Assembly: GCA_012184525.1 (NCBI GenBank)
Contig: WOFQ01000012.1
Location: forward strand, 310,001-374,000
DNA: 64,000 nucleotides
Reading direction: 5' to 3'
Source: Xenoacremonium recifei
Taxonomy: Eukaryota > Ascomycota > Sordariomycetes > Hypocreales > Nectriaceae
This document shows, in pieces, positions 9,884 to 22,355 of the stretch. A program made the translations under genes and the position numbers. Every line of letters starts with the position of its first letter. Within the stretch, counting starts at the first letter, position 1. The notes below the pieces were generated by a model, which did not search any database, was not told where the DNA came from, and saw only the letters and a list, made by a program, of their open reading frames with translations.

Positions 9884-12521
9884 TCATCTCATCTCTGTCA
9901 AGCCGCCCAGGTCTGCGTACTGCTCCCACGCAGGCATGACATCGTCGTCGTCCACCATCCGTACTCCCGCCGCTGGATCGACCTCCATAAACGCCTGCAT
10001 GGCTGTCCAATCCGCATCGTCGCCCACAACATACGGTTCTTGCATCTCCTCGTCATCGTCCTGTTCTCGGATCCGACTCTCAGGCAGGATACTTCGGCGC
10101 CTCAGGTCCGGGATGAGCATGCTGTGCCGCGTGAACGATCGGGTCAAGCCCCCGCCGCTGACTCCCTCGATTCCAAATGTGCTGCGCCGACGTGGCGGAG
10201 CGGCGAAATCCTCGTCGCTGTCGTCGGACCGATCGGAGAAGATGGACCGCCGCTTAGAGACACGTCGGCCGGACATGGAGCGCGCAACCATTGAGACGAC
10301 ATCGCGGCGTCGTTGGCGTGGTGGCTTTTGTTGGTGCACGTCCATCATAATCAAATGGCTCGGCTCGGGGAAGCACGTCGTTGGGGATGGCGCTTCAATG
10401 GGTGAGTCAATCGTGTCCTGCGCGCTGTCCATGCTCTCGGGGGTCGAGGCATCACCGGCGGCCGGAACCTCCCAGCCTCCCCATGAAGAGAATTCGACTT
10501 CGGGTTCAGGCTGAGGCTGCTGTGTGGGTTCGGCCTTGACGTTGTTTATGCCGTTTCCGTATCCATGGACAACAATTTCGTGGTATGCTTGGCGGGATGG
10601 CGAGGGTGGCAAGGGCGGTGTGTTTGAGGACACTTTGAATAGACGCATTGAGCGTCGAATAGTCGATGAACGACTAAGAGCTCGCTTCAGTGAGCTCGAT
10701 CTAGAGGGCGGTAACGGCTTGCTTGCGGGATCCAATTTGTTGGGGTCCTTTGCTTCCTTGGTAGACTCCTTGTGTGTGAGGGCAAAGTAATCGATGTCAG
10801 GCTTAATCTCAATCCTGACCGTATCATCGTGCATCTCAATGTCTTGCTGGGCGGGCGGCGTCTGGATCTCCGCCACAAACTGCGTTTGACGCCTGAGGAG
10901 CTTCTCCATGTCGCGAGGCTTATCCCAGGGCGGGATATCGAGCGTCGAGATCGACAGGTTGTAGTTCGCCTCTTCCAGGTCCTCCTCGACCTCCACAGGG
11001 ACTGTTGTAGCATCCCGGAGCACTTGGTATACGGCGTACACCAAGATCCAGCGCACCTTTCGCGCATCTACCAGTGACACCTTCTCCTGCTTGTCTGCCC
11101 TGTTCGGTGAAACAACCGAGTCCTCTTCGAAGCGTCGGTACGCCCGCACCAGATCATTCTGTGCCACGCCGGGCTTCGAGGGGTTCGACGCCTTGGTGAG
11201 CGCAGCATGGACAGTGGTTCGGCGGTCCAATCGCAACTTCTCGCGTCGGGGCAGCCACGGCAATCGTCGCGAGAAGATGTCCGCGGCCTCGGGGAGCAGT
11301 GGCAGCGGGTGCTCCAGCGGGATGAACTCGTGGCGCATGTCGAACGAGTGCACCAGCTGAATGGTGCAGATGCCGCCGTGCGCCATCGAGGGCATAGATC
11401 GCGAGACGGTGTACTCGTCATCCACGAGCAGGTCATACAGCGCCTCAAAGTCTTCCCGCATGGTGCGATAGACAGCCGCGTCAAAGATATCGCAGCCAGA
11501 GTCGACAGTCCGGGGCGGGTAGTAGCCCAGCTTGGTGGTGTAGAAGGAGAGAAGAAAGCTCCGGAAGCGCTCGAGATGGGCGCGGGCGCCTGAGGGGATC
11601 GCCAAATGAGCCTCCGAGAGTTCATCATCTAGGAAGGTCTTCAGCATGGTTGACGATCGAGCTAGGCGTCGGTCCATCTCAAAGCGGCCTCTGCGGATGA
11701 GCTTGCGCGAGTCGACACTCGTAGTCTATGAATTTAGCACATATCTTCGCTAGTTATGAGTCTGCCTCACCTGGTACTCAGTGCTGCTGAACAGGCAGTC
11801 ACTCATTCCTACAGCATGAGCGAACGCCCTCGTATATAGCTTCTTCATGTGGAACGCCTCGGCGAGGTTCAGCATCGCCAATGCATGATTGGGCTGGTTT
11901 GCCATGTCCAGGTAGCCCTCCTCGTCCAAAAAGTCCATCATGTCTCGCACATTGTCGTCGGCTCCCTCTCGAAACTGATGCATGCTGTGCAGCAGCCCAA
12001 CAAGGGCATCGCTCAGCGTGACACCGACCAGTGACCTTCGGAAGACCCATGCGAAGAAGTTGCGTGTCGCCACATGGTAGTGGAAGGCTTGCGTCTTGTC
12101 GACCGTGGTAGGCGGTGGGATGTATAAGTCGACCCGGCGCGAGGGGTTCTTTCGGCTCCAGCGGGTGAGCTCGCGGTGATTCGGGATCTCGATGCCCTCC
12201 CATGCAATCGTGCGTGCGATCAATGGGTAGCACTTCGCCTCCAGGAGCTTCGAGAAGGGCAGTCTGAAGGAGGGCCCGCGTCTTGACTGGCCTCGGGCAT
12301 AGAGATGGACGAGGCAGTTGCCTTGGCGAAACCAGAGCTCGGGATCCTGATCGTGGTCAGCATTATGCTATGCATTGCTGGGGATGTCAACTCACTCGTC
12401 GGAGGTTGTCCCAGTCGGCACAGCTTCTCGCGGCGCCATCCCAGCGTTTCACGGGCTGCGGTTGAGGGACCCGGCCATCGATGAAGTCACCAAATCGCCG
12501 GGCCCTTGCTGAGCCAGCCAT
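9884..12521 (-). CDS. DUF8004-type large fungal protein
   Basis: Three exons on the minus strand (12521-12396, 12346-11771, 11725-9884) with introns of 49 and 45 nt give 847 aa. The N-terminal part contains VKRWDGAARSCADWDNLRR joined across intron 1 to DPELWFRQGNCLVHLYARG, a combination I associate with fungal DUF8004 proteins. The middle is helical. From about residue 560 the protein becomes Ser/Arg/Pro-rich and low complexity, with many potential phosphorylation sites (SSSLKRALSRSSTIRRS), and ends in a short acidic conserved tail. No TM segment or catalytic motif is evident. Function is unknown; a cytoplasmic or cortical scaffold is possible but speculative. The gene is divergent from dynactin p62, 2.7 kb away. 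Confidence 0.8.
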
Positions 12522-15191
12522 TGGGACTTGTGTGAGCTTCCTCGCACTCTCCAGAAGTGCGAAGATGCGACTTAGACTCCGGGTCGCAAGTGAGAGTCAA
12601 CCAGTTGTTCTCCCAGGGCACGAAGCACCCGGATAGAGGTGGGAGAACTGGGAGAAGTGGCCTGCTCCCAGGGCTGCCGCCTCCCGTCTGCACAGTGCAG
12701 TCCAGGATGCAGCAAGCCGGAACGCCTTTGTATGGGCGGCTGTGACGGCTGGAGCCCTGTCCGTTCGCTCGCAATCTGGTGGCCGTGATCGCCTTCCAAT
12801 AGACCTGGAGCTACCGACGGTGAGCACGTCTTGATTGGTCCGCAGCTGCCGGGTTCGTTAGTGTGTGTAGGCGCAGCGTAACATCATCTTGGACACGACC
12901 TGCCCATGAGCCATATCACCCCGACGAAGACGAACAGTCCGACAAGAGGTGAAGAAGCTCATCCGCCAGAGGGGCCCTCTCAACCCTTATGAGCAAGCCA
13001 GCGCGCAAAACAAGGCCAGCCCGGCTCTGGATTCAGGCTAGCAGGTCGGAATTTGCCTTGAAGTGACGCCCACATAGAGACACTGAGACAGGTCTTAGCG
13101 TCTCAAGTCAAGACCCCTGCAATCAGCATCCCGGTCTGCTTGGCCGACCGCCTCTCCAGTGCAGCAAGACAAGACGGCTGGCCATCCAATCGCCCGCCTT
13201 TGTTCAAGCTCTACTCAGACCGGCGAGACGTCGTCGTGAGCTGGCAAGGAGGCGTCTCTCGTGCATCTTGGTGCTCACGAGAGCTGACTCGCTTGACGCA
13301 CGCAGTCGTATAGACGGACGCAGCGCGGCACTCCCGACGTTGTCCGTCCAATTCGCTGCCGTGAGGCCCGAAACATACGAAGATCAGGTAACGATCTCCG
13401 GGGGTCCCTCCATCCCTGGCTGCGCGCGGACGGCCACTGCAAGCCTCCGATCCGATCTGGGCATCGCAGCGAGAATCTATGCAGCTGTGTTGACGGTTGA
13501 CGCGTCTGCGGTTGGTTGAGGGGCTGTATCAGCTCATGCGGGACATGCGCCGGCAGTGACTATTACAGCATGCAGCATGGAGAAAGCCATTGCAACGTCA
13601 ACGTCCCAGTTGGTGGCCAAGCCCGACAGTGGCACAATCCTGCTTTGCACGCCGCCTCCCCTCACCACCATGGACGGCCAATTTCCTGGACAGCCATCTT
13701 ATCAGCGTCCGACGGCTATTCCAGCACGCATTGTGACGTACGTGCCATGAGATCTCAGATGTCGGAGGCAGCATCAGAGGCTAGAGGGTCGCTGAAGCTC
13801 CACGGGTCTCCTCTTCAAACCAGCCCCCATCCCGGGATCCTGGGCAGATCCATATTACAGAACCAACTTCTAGCCAACCTCTTGCTTTCTGCCTCTGTTC
13901 TCGTCCCTCGAGGGAAGCCCGGCGGGGTCAAGCGCGGCGGCTGGTCCACCAGACCCGAGTTATCAAATATCTGGGTGGTTCATCCGCCTGAATGAGAAAC
14001 CCCCGGCACCCAATGTCTTTCCGTGAGGCTGATACATTGGCTGAACACGATGGTCGTGGCCGCCGTCTAAGTGGTCAAGGTGGTCCAGGCTTAAATTCGA
14101 GGCTCCTTCTAGAGAGTTATTAGCACGGAAACTCAGCTCGGCGGACGAAACTTGGCCGCAAACCTGTTCAGCTAGCTTTGGCGCGCCAGTTTCACGCCAA
14201 GGAATCACTATTGATCGTCCCTTTCCCTTCACCACTATGACACCGCAATTCTAATGAGCCTGACTCCAGGATGCAATTTCCTCCAGCGTGCTTTAATCTT
14301 TCGGGAATTAAACATCCCGGAGGGTATTCCCCGCACGAGACACCATGTCGTGCAGATGCCACTCGTGAAGATCCTCGCTTCCCTCCCGCATCGTGCAAGA
14401 AACTGGCCATCGCGATGAAAGACATGGAAATGTCGAGTCTGGCCGTGTCCTTGCGCGTGCTCGGTATGCCGTCGTCGTCGATCCCGTAACCAGGACAGCC
14501 CGTTCCGGATCAGTTGTCTGGGAGCGGCCCGCTTAGATATGCTTCTTCGGGGTTGCTGCGGGAGTTCTCGATCATTCCCATCCTCGGGAATCCTATCAAT
14601 GTCGTTGAGAGGACCACGACGCCTTTTCCGCGAGACATTGTCTCACCCCGAATGCATCTCCCGCTGCCCGGCGATTCGTCGATTTCTCCACTACATCACG
14701 TACTGAATCAGCATTCAAGTCGCGCCTCGACAGAGGCCAGTCATGCGCATTCAGGGTCATCCGTAGAACGACCACATAAAGCGCCATGAAACATTGAGCC
14801 GCAAGCCAAGTCTGGGTATGCGCCTTGACTCTGCGGAATGACGTTATAATAAGGGGTGTTTCGGAACATCCTGATTTGGACCAAAGTTGCGAGATGGAGC
14901 AGCTGAACCTTCTTTGAACATGATGTCTTTCAAGAAATCGATTACTAGCTACGAAGAGAACAAAAGGGAATTGACATGGTGCAGTTTGTGGAAGGCATGA
15001 ACATGGACCCTGCGATTCCAGACCGAGCTTTCTCGCTGAGTCATCAAGAGAGCTCCAGTTCACCGAGGCTCACCTTGACCCCACCGAGCTTCACCTGGTT
15101 TCTTTGTCTCGAATTCCCATAAGGATTCCGAGCAACGCGACTGCGTTCGCTCTCCATTCTTCAACCACCACGTCTCGGCCTTGATGACGCG
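12522..15191. other. Long divergent intergenic region (2.7 kb)
   Basis: It separates the DUF8004 gene (minus) from dynactin p62 (plus). Open frames of up to about 160 codons occur on both strands, but they lack protein character, have no splice-consistent extensions and overlap one another. Base composition is mixed GC-rich. I see no RNA gene, transposon end or clear repeat. It probably holds two promoters; a long noncoding RNA cannot be excluded. Confidence 0.45.
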
Positions 15192-16942
15192 ATGGCACCC
15201 GCGATCCCATACACGTACATCCAGTGCCCTTGCTCTGACAGCCTTAACCACGACCAAGGCGACGATGCGCTGGCAAATACCGCCGACGATGCCGGAGACC
15301 GGACCTTCGACCCCCGTGCCCCTCGTTCCAACTACAGCTTGTATCCTCTTGAGTACTTGCTCTTTTGCGAAGACTGCCAGCAAATACGATGTCCACGATG
15401 CGTCAACGAGGAGATTGTGACTTATTACTGCCCCAACTGCCTCTTCGAGGTCCCTAGTAGCAATCTGAGGAGCGAGGGTAACAGGTAGCTAAAACAAAGA
15501 ACCCTCTTAGCCAGAGCTTTCTGCTAACTCATAGCAGGTGTACTCGCAGTTGTTTCCAATGTCCCATATGTACCGGACCCATACAGGCCATGGCAACGCA
15601 GACAGCCGCCGACCCTAACCTCCTCGGCGCCGAGACAGGATCCTCTCAAGGGGCACGATACGCATTGTTCTGCCAATACTGCAACTGGGCATCGACCGAA
15701 ATCGGCATCGAGTTTGATAAACCGAGCGGTATCTACTCGCAGCTTGCTAAGATCAAGAATGGCGGAGTTCCACGGTTGACGGTGAAGGACTTAAAGGAGC
15801 GCCGAAAGGAGAACCCCGAGGAACCTCCACTGCCAGACGAGCAGCTGGATCCCGATCTCCAATTCGCCAGCCTCAAGTCATTCTATCAGACACAGCTGGC
15901 AGATGCGAATGCCTCGCTGACGGGCATGCCTCTGCTTCAGGATAACATGGGCTTCTCGTCCCCGGCCGCGCTGTCGCGTATAATGTCGCTGTACACGGGC
16001 CACGGACACCAACGGAACAAGCGCGGTCCATCAGACGTAATGAGGGAGGCCCTGGTTCCCGAAGAAGGTGTCAAGCTTGCGCAGCTGGACGAGTCTGCGG
16101 CTATTAAGAGGCTGCATCAACGGGGGTGGCAGGAGACGGTGTCCAAGGAGCAGCAGAGTCAGTGCCACTCCGAGGGCGCCCATTTCCATGACGACCTACG
16201 CCCTATGCCGCATCTCCTGCGGACTAAGCGATCGAAGCGATGTTCGGTCTGCCGCCATATCATCTCAAAGCCGGAGAACAAGGTGACATCTACACGGTTC
16301 AAGATCCGCCTCGTCGCCAAGATGTACATTCCCTCCATCACCATCCGCCCTCTACACTCGACGGTTCCCGGTGTGCCTGCTACATCACGCCCACACTTCC
16401 AGGAGGAGCCGCCGCTTAAGCCGTTGCGACCTTGCCAATATGTCGTTACCTTCAAGAACCCTCTGTTCGACAGCATCAAGGTCACGCTAGCCACGCCTAA
16501 CACCACCCCTGGTCGTTTCCAAAGCAAAGTTACCGTGCTCTGTCCTCAGTTCGAGGTCGATGCCAACACGGACATGTGGGACGATGCCTTGAAAGACGAT
16601 GACCGGGATAAGAGACGGCGCGGTGAGGAGAGCAACGGCCAGGTTGAGGCGGGCAAAATTTGGGAGAGAGGCCGCAATTGGGTCAGCATCGTCCTGGAAG
16701 TGGTGCCTCCGTCACTGAGGCCCGAGAATCTTATCAAGACAAAGGACGGAGAGCAGCCGGACAGGAGTCCCCTGAAGGAGGACGAAGATATACTGGAAAT
16801 TCCCATGTTCGTGCACATGGAATGGGAGGCAGACTCCCAGCAAGACGTGGGGACAGCACCGGGCAAGGACAAGGACGTCAGGGAGAAGCGAGAACTGGCA
16901 TACTGGTGTGTACTGGGAGTTGGTCGTATAAGTCACGAATAG
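15192..16942 (+). CDS. DCTN4: Dynactin subunit p62 (DCTN4; RO-2 type)
   Basis: Two exons (15192-15484, 15538-16942) with a 53-nt intron give 565 aa. p62 is a pointed-end complex subunit of dynactin, the cofactor that links cytoplasmic dynein to cargo and drives nuclear and vesicle transport in hyphae. Several CxxC-type zinc-binding pairs are visible: FCEDC..CPRC (about 57-68), YCPNC (77-81), then CTRSCFQCPIC rebuilt across the intron, then FCQYC. A later CSVCRH lies near residue 352. The C-terminal half holds the beta-rich domain (KIRLVAKMYIPSITIR). Length fits fungal p62. The 3' end converges on the eS7 gene with about 185 bp between stop codons. Confidence 0.92.
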
Positions 16943-17127
16943 TCACGCACAAGGATTTAGATACCCCAATGGACGAGGAAGTGTTTTCAGTTGTTTTGTC
17001 AAGATCATGAAGCAGCTTGTACCATTATCAAGCTACAGACACAAAGACGCCAAGCCCTTTTTTGACCAACCAACGATGCAAATCGCACTCCCAGCCCAAA
17101 AAATTGTCATGACAAAGAATTCCCAAT

Positions 17128-18040
17128 CTAGTAGTCAGAGGCACCGCTCTGGGGGAACTCGAAGTGGACGTTGCGGCCAGTGAGACGTCGGTAGACCTCG
17201 GAGTAGGTGTCCAGGCGGTAGTCAACACCACCACGCTCCTTCTCGTCAAGGATGACCTTGAGGGTCTTGCTGCCGTCCTCCTTGGTGCGGATGCGCTTAC
17301 CGACAATCTCGACGGGGTAGCAGAGGTCGTCAAGGATGGCGTCGTGGACAGCAGTCAGGGTTCGCGAACGGGGTCGCTTCTGCTTCTGGGTGTTGCGCGA
17401 GCGGGCAGATCGCTTGGGGCGGGGCAGGATGCGGCGCGAGGCAAGGATCAGGACGTGGCGGTCGGAGAACTTCTTCTCGAGCTCACGGGTGAGGCTGTAT
17501 CGAGTCAGATTGGGGTCGTTCTTGTTGGTGAGAGAAAGATGCTTACCGCTGCTGCACACGGTGGAAGCCCTGCAGGGAAGGGACGGGGACAAAGATGACA
17601 ATAGCCTTCTTGCCGTGGCCAACTTCGATCTAATCAAGACCCAAAGTCAGCATGCGAGCTCCAGGACAAAGCCTTGGACCGCTTCCCGTCCTGTTCCTCA
17701 AGAGTCAACATATTCCGGCTGGCACGCACGCCCGCCCCGGCGACACGGAAGCGCAATTGTTCTGATTCTCGCGAATCTCGACCTGCACGTCGGGGGGCGC
17801 GGGAGCGATGGCCATCGCAATAGCTTTGGGAACAGGATTCTGGTGGTCCTAGGTTCGGATTGTTCACGGTGTTCTCACCTCGCGGGCCGAGACGAACTGG
17901 AGAGGTCGCAGGGCAACCTTCAGGTCGGCGGTGCCGGTCTCGAGATCGTAGAGAGCCTGAGCGATGCTCTGCTCGAGCTCGGAGGGGTTGGGCCGCGAAG
18001 GGCTGTTGGGGGCGATCTTGTTCAGGGCCTGGGCGCTCAT
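17128..18040 (-). CDS. RPS7: 40S ribosomal protein eS7 (RPS7)
   Basis: Three exons on the minus strand (18040-17879, 17629-17547, 17494-17128) give 203 aa. The protein is the small-subunit protein eS7, with clear landmarks: YDLETGTADLKVALRPLQF in exon 1, IEVGHGKKAIVIFVPVPSL in exon 2 and SDRHVLILASRRILPRP in exon 3. It belongs to the 40S head/platform region and is needed for 18S rRNA maturation. Intron 1 is 249 nt, five times the typical intron in this window; long first introns are usual in fungal ribosomal-protein genes. Intron 2 is 52 nt. All junction phases agree. No truncation is seen. Confidence 0.95.
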
Positions 18041-18862
18041 CTTGACTGGATTTGCCGACGGTGGTTGGATGCGGTAATCTGAAGTCGTGATGGAGTTTCG
18101 GCGCAGAAAGTTTTGGGCGTTTGGCAGAGGGCCGCTAAATTGGGGTTTTCAAACCCTCTCGAATTGTGGGTGGATCAGGGTTCGCTAAGGGGTTCTGCCT
18201 GAGGCATAAATTACGGCGTGGAGACCTTGACCGATCTCACCGAGAAGTGATCGAGGGTCCACTCGGCGAAGTCCCTACAATGATGCTCACCGAGAAGTCC
18301 CCATCATGCTTCTGTTAAACACACTGCAAACAATAAGGTACTGTCGTTTTTTTCCCAGAACAAAACTAAATTTCGTAGACTCCCAAGTTTTGGGAGTGCC
18401 CAAGCCATAAACACTGGCTTCTACGAACATGACCCCCCGGCAGTCCAAGAATTGGTGTACATCGGCTCGAAATAATTCGCCCAGGCCTCTCGATCACCAA
18501 GGACCTAGATCACCCTTTAATGCCAGCATATTTTCAATTCCCGAAATCCCTCTTGCAGTCTTTATTTCGCCTTCAGATTCGAGGCTCTCAGGTTTCCATT
18601 GATCAGCTTGTATCTCCTTTCGTCATCCATCGAGTTTGGGGAAAGTGCAGCCCGTCACGATGACTGCCTGCGTTCAAAAGGGAAGGAAGGTTCCCTCCTC
18701 CTTCTTCAAGAACTGGCTACATGTCTCATCTTCGTTTCTCTGTCCTTCTTTCTTCTCTTTCTCCTCGCATCACTCCAACATCCTCCCCTCAAGTCCTTCT
18801 CTCCTCTCATGACACATTCCGGCCGTCAAGTTTTGGTCCTGTAGCGTCAATCCCCAATCAAC
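18041..18862. other. Divergent promoter region
   Basis: The stretch lies between eS7 (minus) and the WSC-domain gene (plus). I see no gene. The part next to 18863 is a C/T-rich leader. Confidence 0.5.
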
Positions 18863-19627
18863 ATGCTTGGCCTTCTCCTTTTCGTCCTCTCCGGGGCTAC
18901 CAGAGCTCTCGCCCAGACCTCTTATGGCAACCCAGCGTTCACGTACTGGGGATGCGCCTCTGTCGACCCTACTCGATTCAGCTCCCCAATCACTTTTCCC
19001 AACGGTGGCCTTACTCCTGAAGCTTGTCAGACGGCTTGCACTGGTCAGATGTTTGCTGCTGTGTCTCCCGAGTGAGTTGCGTGTCCGTTGCCTGAAGACA
19101 TTGTACTAACCGGCTTCTTTAGTGCCTGTCGATGTGGAAATGATCCAAGTGCCATCCTCTCACTGAACGAGACTGCTTGCAACTTCCCCTGCCCGGGCGA
19201 CCCCAACGGCGCTACGTGTGGAGGCTCATGTCCGGATGAAGGCCCTGATATTTCCAATGTCTTTACCACCGATACCGAAATGCAAAGCTCGGCCAGTGTC
19301 CCGCCTGCCGACCCGGTTCCAGAGCCACCTGTGTCGGCAATCCCGACGTCATCCTCAACCACAGTTCCTCCGGTGTCTACTCTCTTCCCTCAGGAAACAA
19401 CTACGCTTGTTCCTGCTCCTTCTGTATCTCAGACTCCCGCGAACGGAACTGGTCCAGGAGGCATGGCATCGAAGGATGATCCACCTCAACTTACGGTAGT
19501 GCCCGCGGATCCAACTCCAACTCAAATGTTTCCCAAGGTAGTGCCCATTTCCGAGGCTGGTCAATTCGGAGCAACGACATTTGTGTCTATCGCAGTAATG
19601 TTTCTGTACTCTATTGTTCTTGTCTGA
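18863..19627 (+). CDS. WSC-domain cell-surface protein, probably GPI-anchored
   Basis: Two exons (18863-19071, 19123-19627) with a 51-nt intron containing a perfect ACTAAC branch point give 237 aa. A signal peptide (LGLLLFVLSGATRALA) is followed by a WSC-type cysteine domain. It begins YWGCAS, contains TPEACQTAC, and continues across the intron to ACRCGND, CNFPCPG and ATCGGSC. A Ser/Thr/Pro-rich stalk follows (about 125-205), then a C-terminal hydrophobic tail (FVSIAVMFLYSIVLV) with no cytoplasmic domain, which fits a GPI signal better than a WSC-type stress-sensor TM. WSC domains bind polysaccharide, so a wall-associated role is inferred. The substrate is unknown. Confidence 0.85.
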
Positions 19628-20816
19628 GCAGCGAGTTGCCACAGACTTGCTTTTCAGGGGTTGAAGGCGCGAGAGCTTGAGCGTTTAATGTTTTGGAGGA
19701 TTTTGGAGCCAATGAAGGCAGCAAAAAATCACGATGGGTTAAAGGAAATATGGCGAAAGACTGTGACTAGCTACACGAAATCAATCAATCACAAATCTGT
19801 TTCACACATTTCAGCTGCTAAATCGACGCTAATAGTCATTGTCTGTTGGGTCTTAATGCTCAACGGGCAGTACCAAACGATCAACTGCAATTGAAAGATA
19901 GATCGCTGAGCTACTATATCGTAACAACTATAAACCTGCAATGCGATAGACACAAGCAGTCACGGATCTCTGGAATATCTTGTTGTAAAGTGCATACAAT
20001 ATCTTAAATTAACCAGGCTCTCCTGTGTGATATGTAAATGATTGATAGAAACCTCTGATGGTGGAGTGTGTATGAAATCTATACCTTATTGTCTGTGTCC
20101 GCTTCGCCGTTGATTTTTTTTAGATCTGTTGATTTGAGATGCATCCTTCACTAAACGACCTCTTCTAAATCGATGGAGTGGAAGTCCCGGTACTATAAGA
20201 GTCAGCTATGGCTACTAGAATCCGAGACGATAGGGGGCTGCGTGGTCATACATACAAGGCGCGGCTTCTACTTCATCAAACTCGCTCGCTATCCAGAACT
20301 TTGGTGACAAAAGTAACTAAAAAATGAGGTTGCATTTCTCAAAAACGGCGGTTTAGAGATAGCAATGTTGGGTTTCAAATATATTAGTATCGTGTCTCAG
20401 TTGGTTAGTATTAAACATGCCCTTAATCATCAACTCGTTCGCTTAATCATATGACACAGGCCCGTTCTTAGCATTTTTACAAGTCTCCGCGGCACAGCTG
20501 TATGAAATGAAGTATGCCCATGGTTTGCACAAGGACGGATATCATTCCTGCACCAGATGGTGGTCTTTGAGATCATTTAAATCCTTGACTTCAAAGAGAG
20601 TGTCAAGGGCCAAAAGCCATTGACAAGAAGCTGAAACAAGAACCCAGCAAAAGAGCGCTGATCAGGTGTAGGGTAGATAGAAGTGAGAGCATAGCAACGG
20701 CCATGGCAGCGGGGTAGCAACCAGTTGAGTTGATGTAAACCGCATAAGCTCCCATCTCCACCTCTCAAAGCACCATCCCCTCGCCATCATCTCCTTTGAA
20801 GGCGGTTTGGGACAAG
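19628..20816. other. AT-rich intergenic region (1.2 kb)
   Basis: No gene, repeat or tRNA seen. It is AT-richer than the flanking coding sequence and includes the 3' flank of the WSC gene and the promoter of twinfilin. Confidence 0.5.
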
Positions 20817-21946
20817 ATGCAGTCCGGAATCTCAGGTAAGGAGTGGATGGGGAAATGCTGTAGAGTGATTGCTGTGGAACTTGCTAACATCGACGGGAAC
20901 AGCCTCGCAGGAGCTCCAGGCCGAGTTCAACTCCCTCCTGGCATCATCCGACACCTTCGGCCTCCTCACCAAGATCGAGCGCGAGGCCCTCGTCCCCGTG
21001 ACGACCCTCCCAGCCTCATCCGCGTCTTTTACCGACAACCTCCCCAGCCTGCAGCCGCACCTCAAGCCCGATGCCGCGCTCTACATCATCCTGCGCCGCT
21101 ACGACTCGGCGCCGCGCTTCGTGGCCATCACATACGTGCCCGACTCGGCGCCGGTGCGGCAGAAGATGCTCTTCGCGTCGACGCGGCTGACGTTCGTGCG
21201 GGAGCTTGGCACCGAGCACTTCCGCGAGACCATCTTTGCGACCATGGCCGAGGAGCTGAGCGAGCAGGGCTTTAAGAAGCACGATGCGCACTCCAAGCTG
21301 GATGCGCCGCTGACGGAGGAGGAGCAGACGCTGGGGGAAGTGCGCAAGGCAGAGCAGGAGGCTGGCTCGGGGACGGGCGTGCGGGAGATTCATCTGAGCA
21401 AGAGCATGAACATGCCGGTCACGGAGGATGCTCTGGCGGCGATGCAGGAGGTTGGGCAAGACGGAGGCCGAGTGGTGACGATGCTGGTGAGTTGATGCAT
21501 TACATTGACTGACTGGACTGATGAGAGACAATCTACTAACTCTGCTCTAGAGGATCAACGCTGACACCGAAGTGGTTGAGCTGGTTCCCGAATCGCCCTC
21601 CCCCAGCACCATCACCGAGCTCTCGCAAGCCATCTCGACCACCGAGCCCCGATTCACCTTCTACCGCTTCACGCACACCCACAACGGCACGCAGCACAGC
21701 CCCGTGCTCTTCTTCTACACCTGCCCCGTCACGGCCGGCAACAAGGCCATCAAGTACCGCATGATGTACCCGCTCATGAAGCGCGCCGTGCTCGAGGTCG
21801 CCAGCCGCGAGGCCGGGCTCACCGTCGAGAAGCGCTTCGAGGTCGAGGAGCCGAGCGAGATCACGGAGCAGTCGGTCCTGGAGGATCTGCATCCTAAGGT
21901 GACGGCGAGGCAGGGGTTTAGCCGGCCGAAGCGTCCTGGTCGGTGA
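20817..21946 (+). CDS. TWF1: Twinfilin (actin-monomer binding, two ADF-H domains)
   Basis: Three exons (20817-20835, 20903-21486, 21551-21946) give 332 aa, the normal twinfilin length. Exon 1 is only 19 nt and codes for MQSGIS plus one base; a GTAAGG donor and an upstream GCTAAC branch support it. Two ADF-homology domains are visible, at about residues 5-140 (including LYIILRRYDSAPRFVAITYVPD) and about 178-310 (FTFYRFTH, SPVLFFYTCP, KYRMMYPLMKRAV). Twinfilin sequesters ADP-actin monomers and caps barbed ends, regulating cortical actin and endocytosis. The basic C-terminal tail GFSRPKRPGR matches the family's capping-protein/lipid-binding tail. Nothing is missing. Confidence 0.93.
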
Positions 21947-22355
21947 GCGGATAGATGATGGGGTTGGATACACATGAGATGGATAGAGAGAGGCAGGCCT
22001 CGTCGACACATTAACGTCCTATGCAGAAGAAGAAGAAAACGTCAAGTTCCCTGTTCGAAACTAACAATGCTGGTATTCTTTTTTACCCAAGATGCATGCA
22101 CAAAGAGAATCCAATCCGCCGCCCAGCCATTGCGATCAATGCATGGTATTCCGGTCTATCCTCCCGCTCTGGTCATATACAAGCGCTCCCACCACTCACA
22201 GCACGCCTCGAGGCATCGCGTTTACAACGACTCTTCCGCCTCCTTCGCAGCAGCTTCTGTACACGACAAAACAAATTAGAACATCAGGCCACCAAGAAGT
22301 TATGTCTTTTCGAGTTGTCTCAGGCGATCGATGTGGAAGTCGTTCGTCGTCGTTT
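21947..22355. other. Convergent 3' spacer
   Basis: The stretch lies between twinfilin (plus) and the carrier gene (minus). It contains an A/G-rich patch near 22021. No gene was seen. Confidence 0.5.

Noticed and set aside
9839..10514. Plus-strand frames of 151 and 214 codons
   Set aside because: Antisense shadows of the low-complexity Ser/Arg-rich part of the DUF8004 gene.
13268..15063. Several frames of 80-160 codons on both strands
   Set aside because: They overlap each other, have no hydrophobic or domain pattern and no in-phase splice partners.
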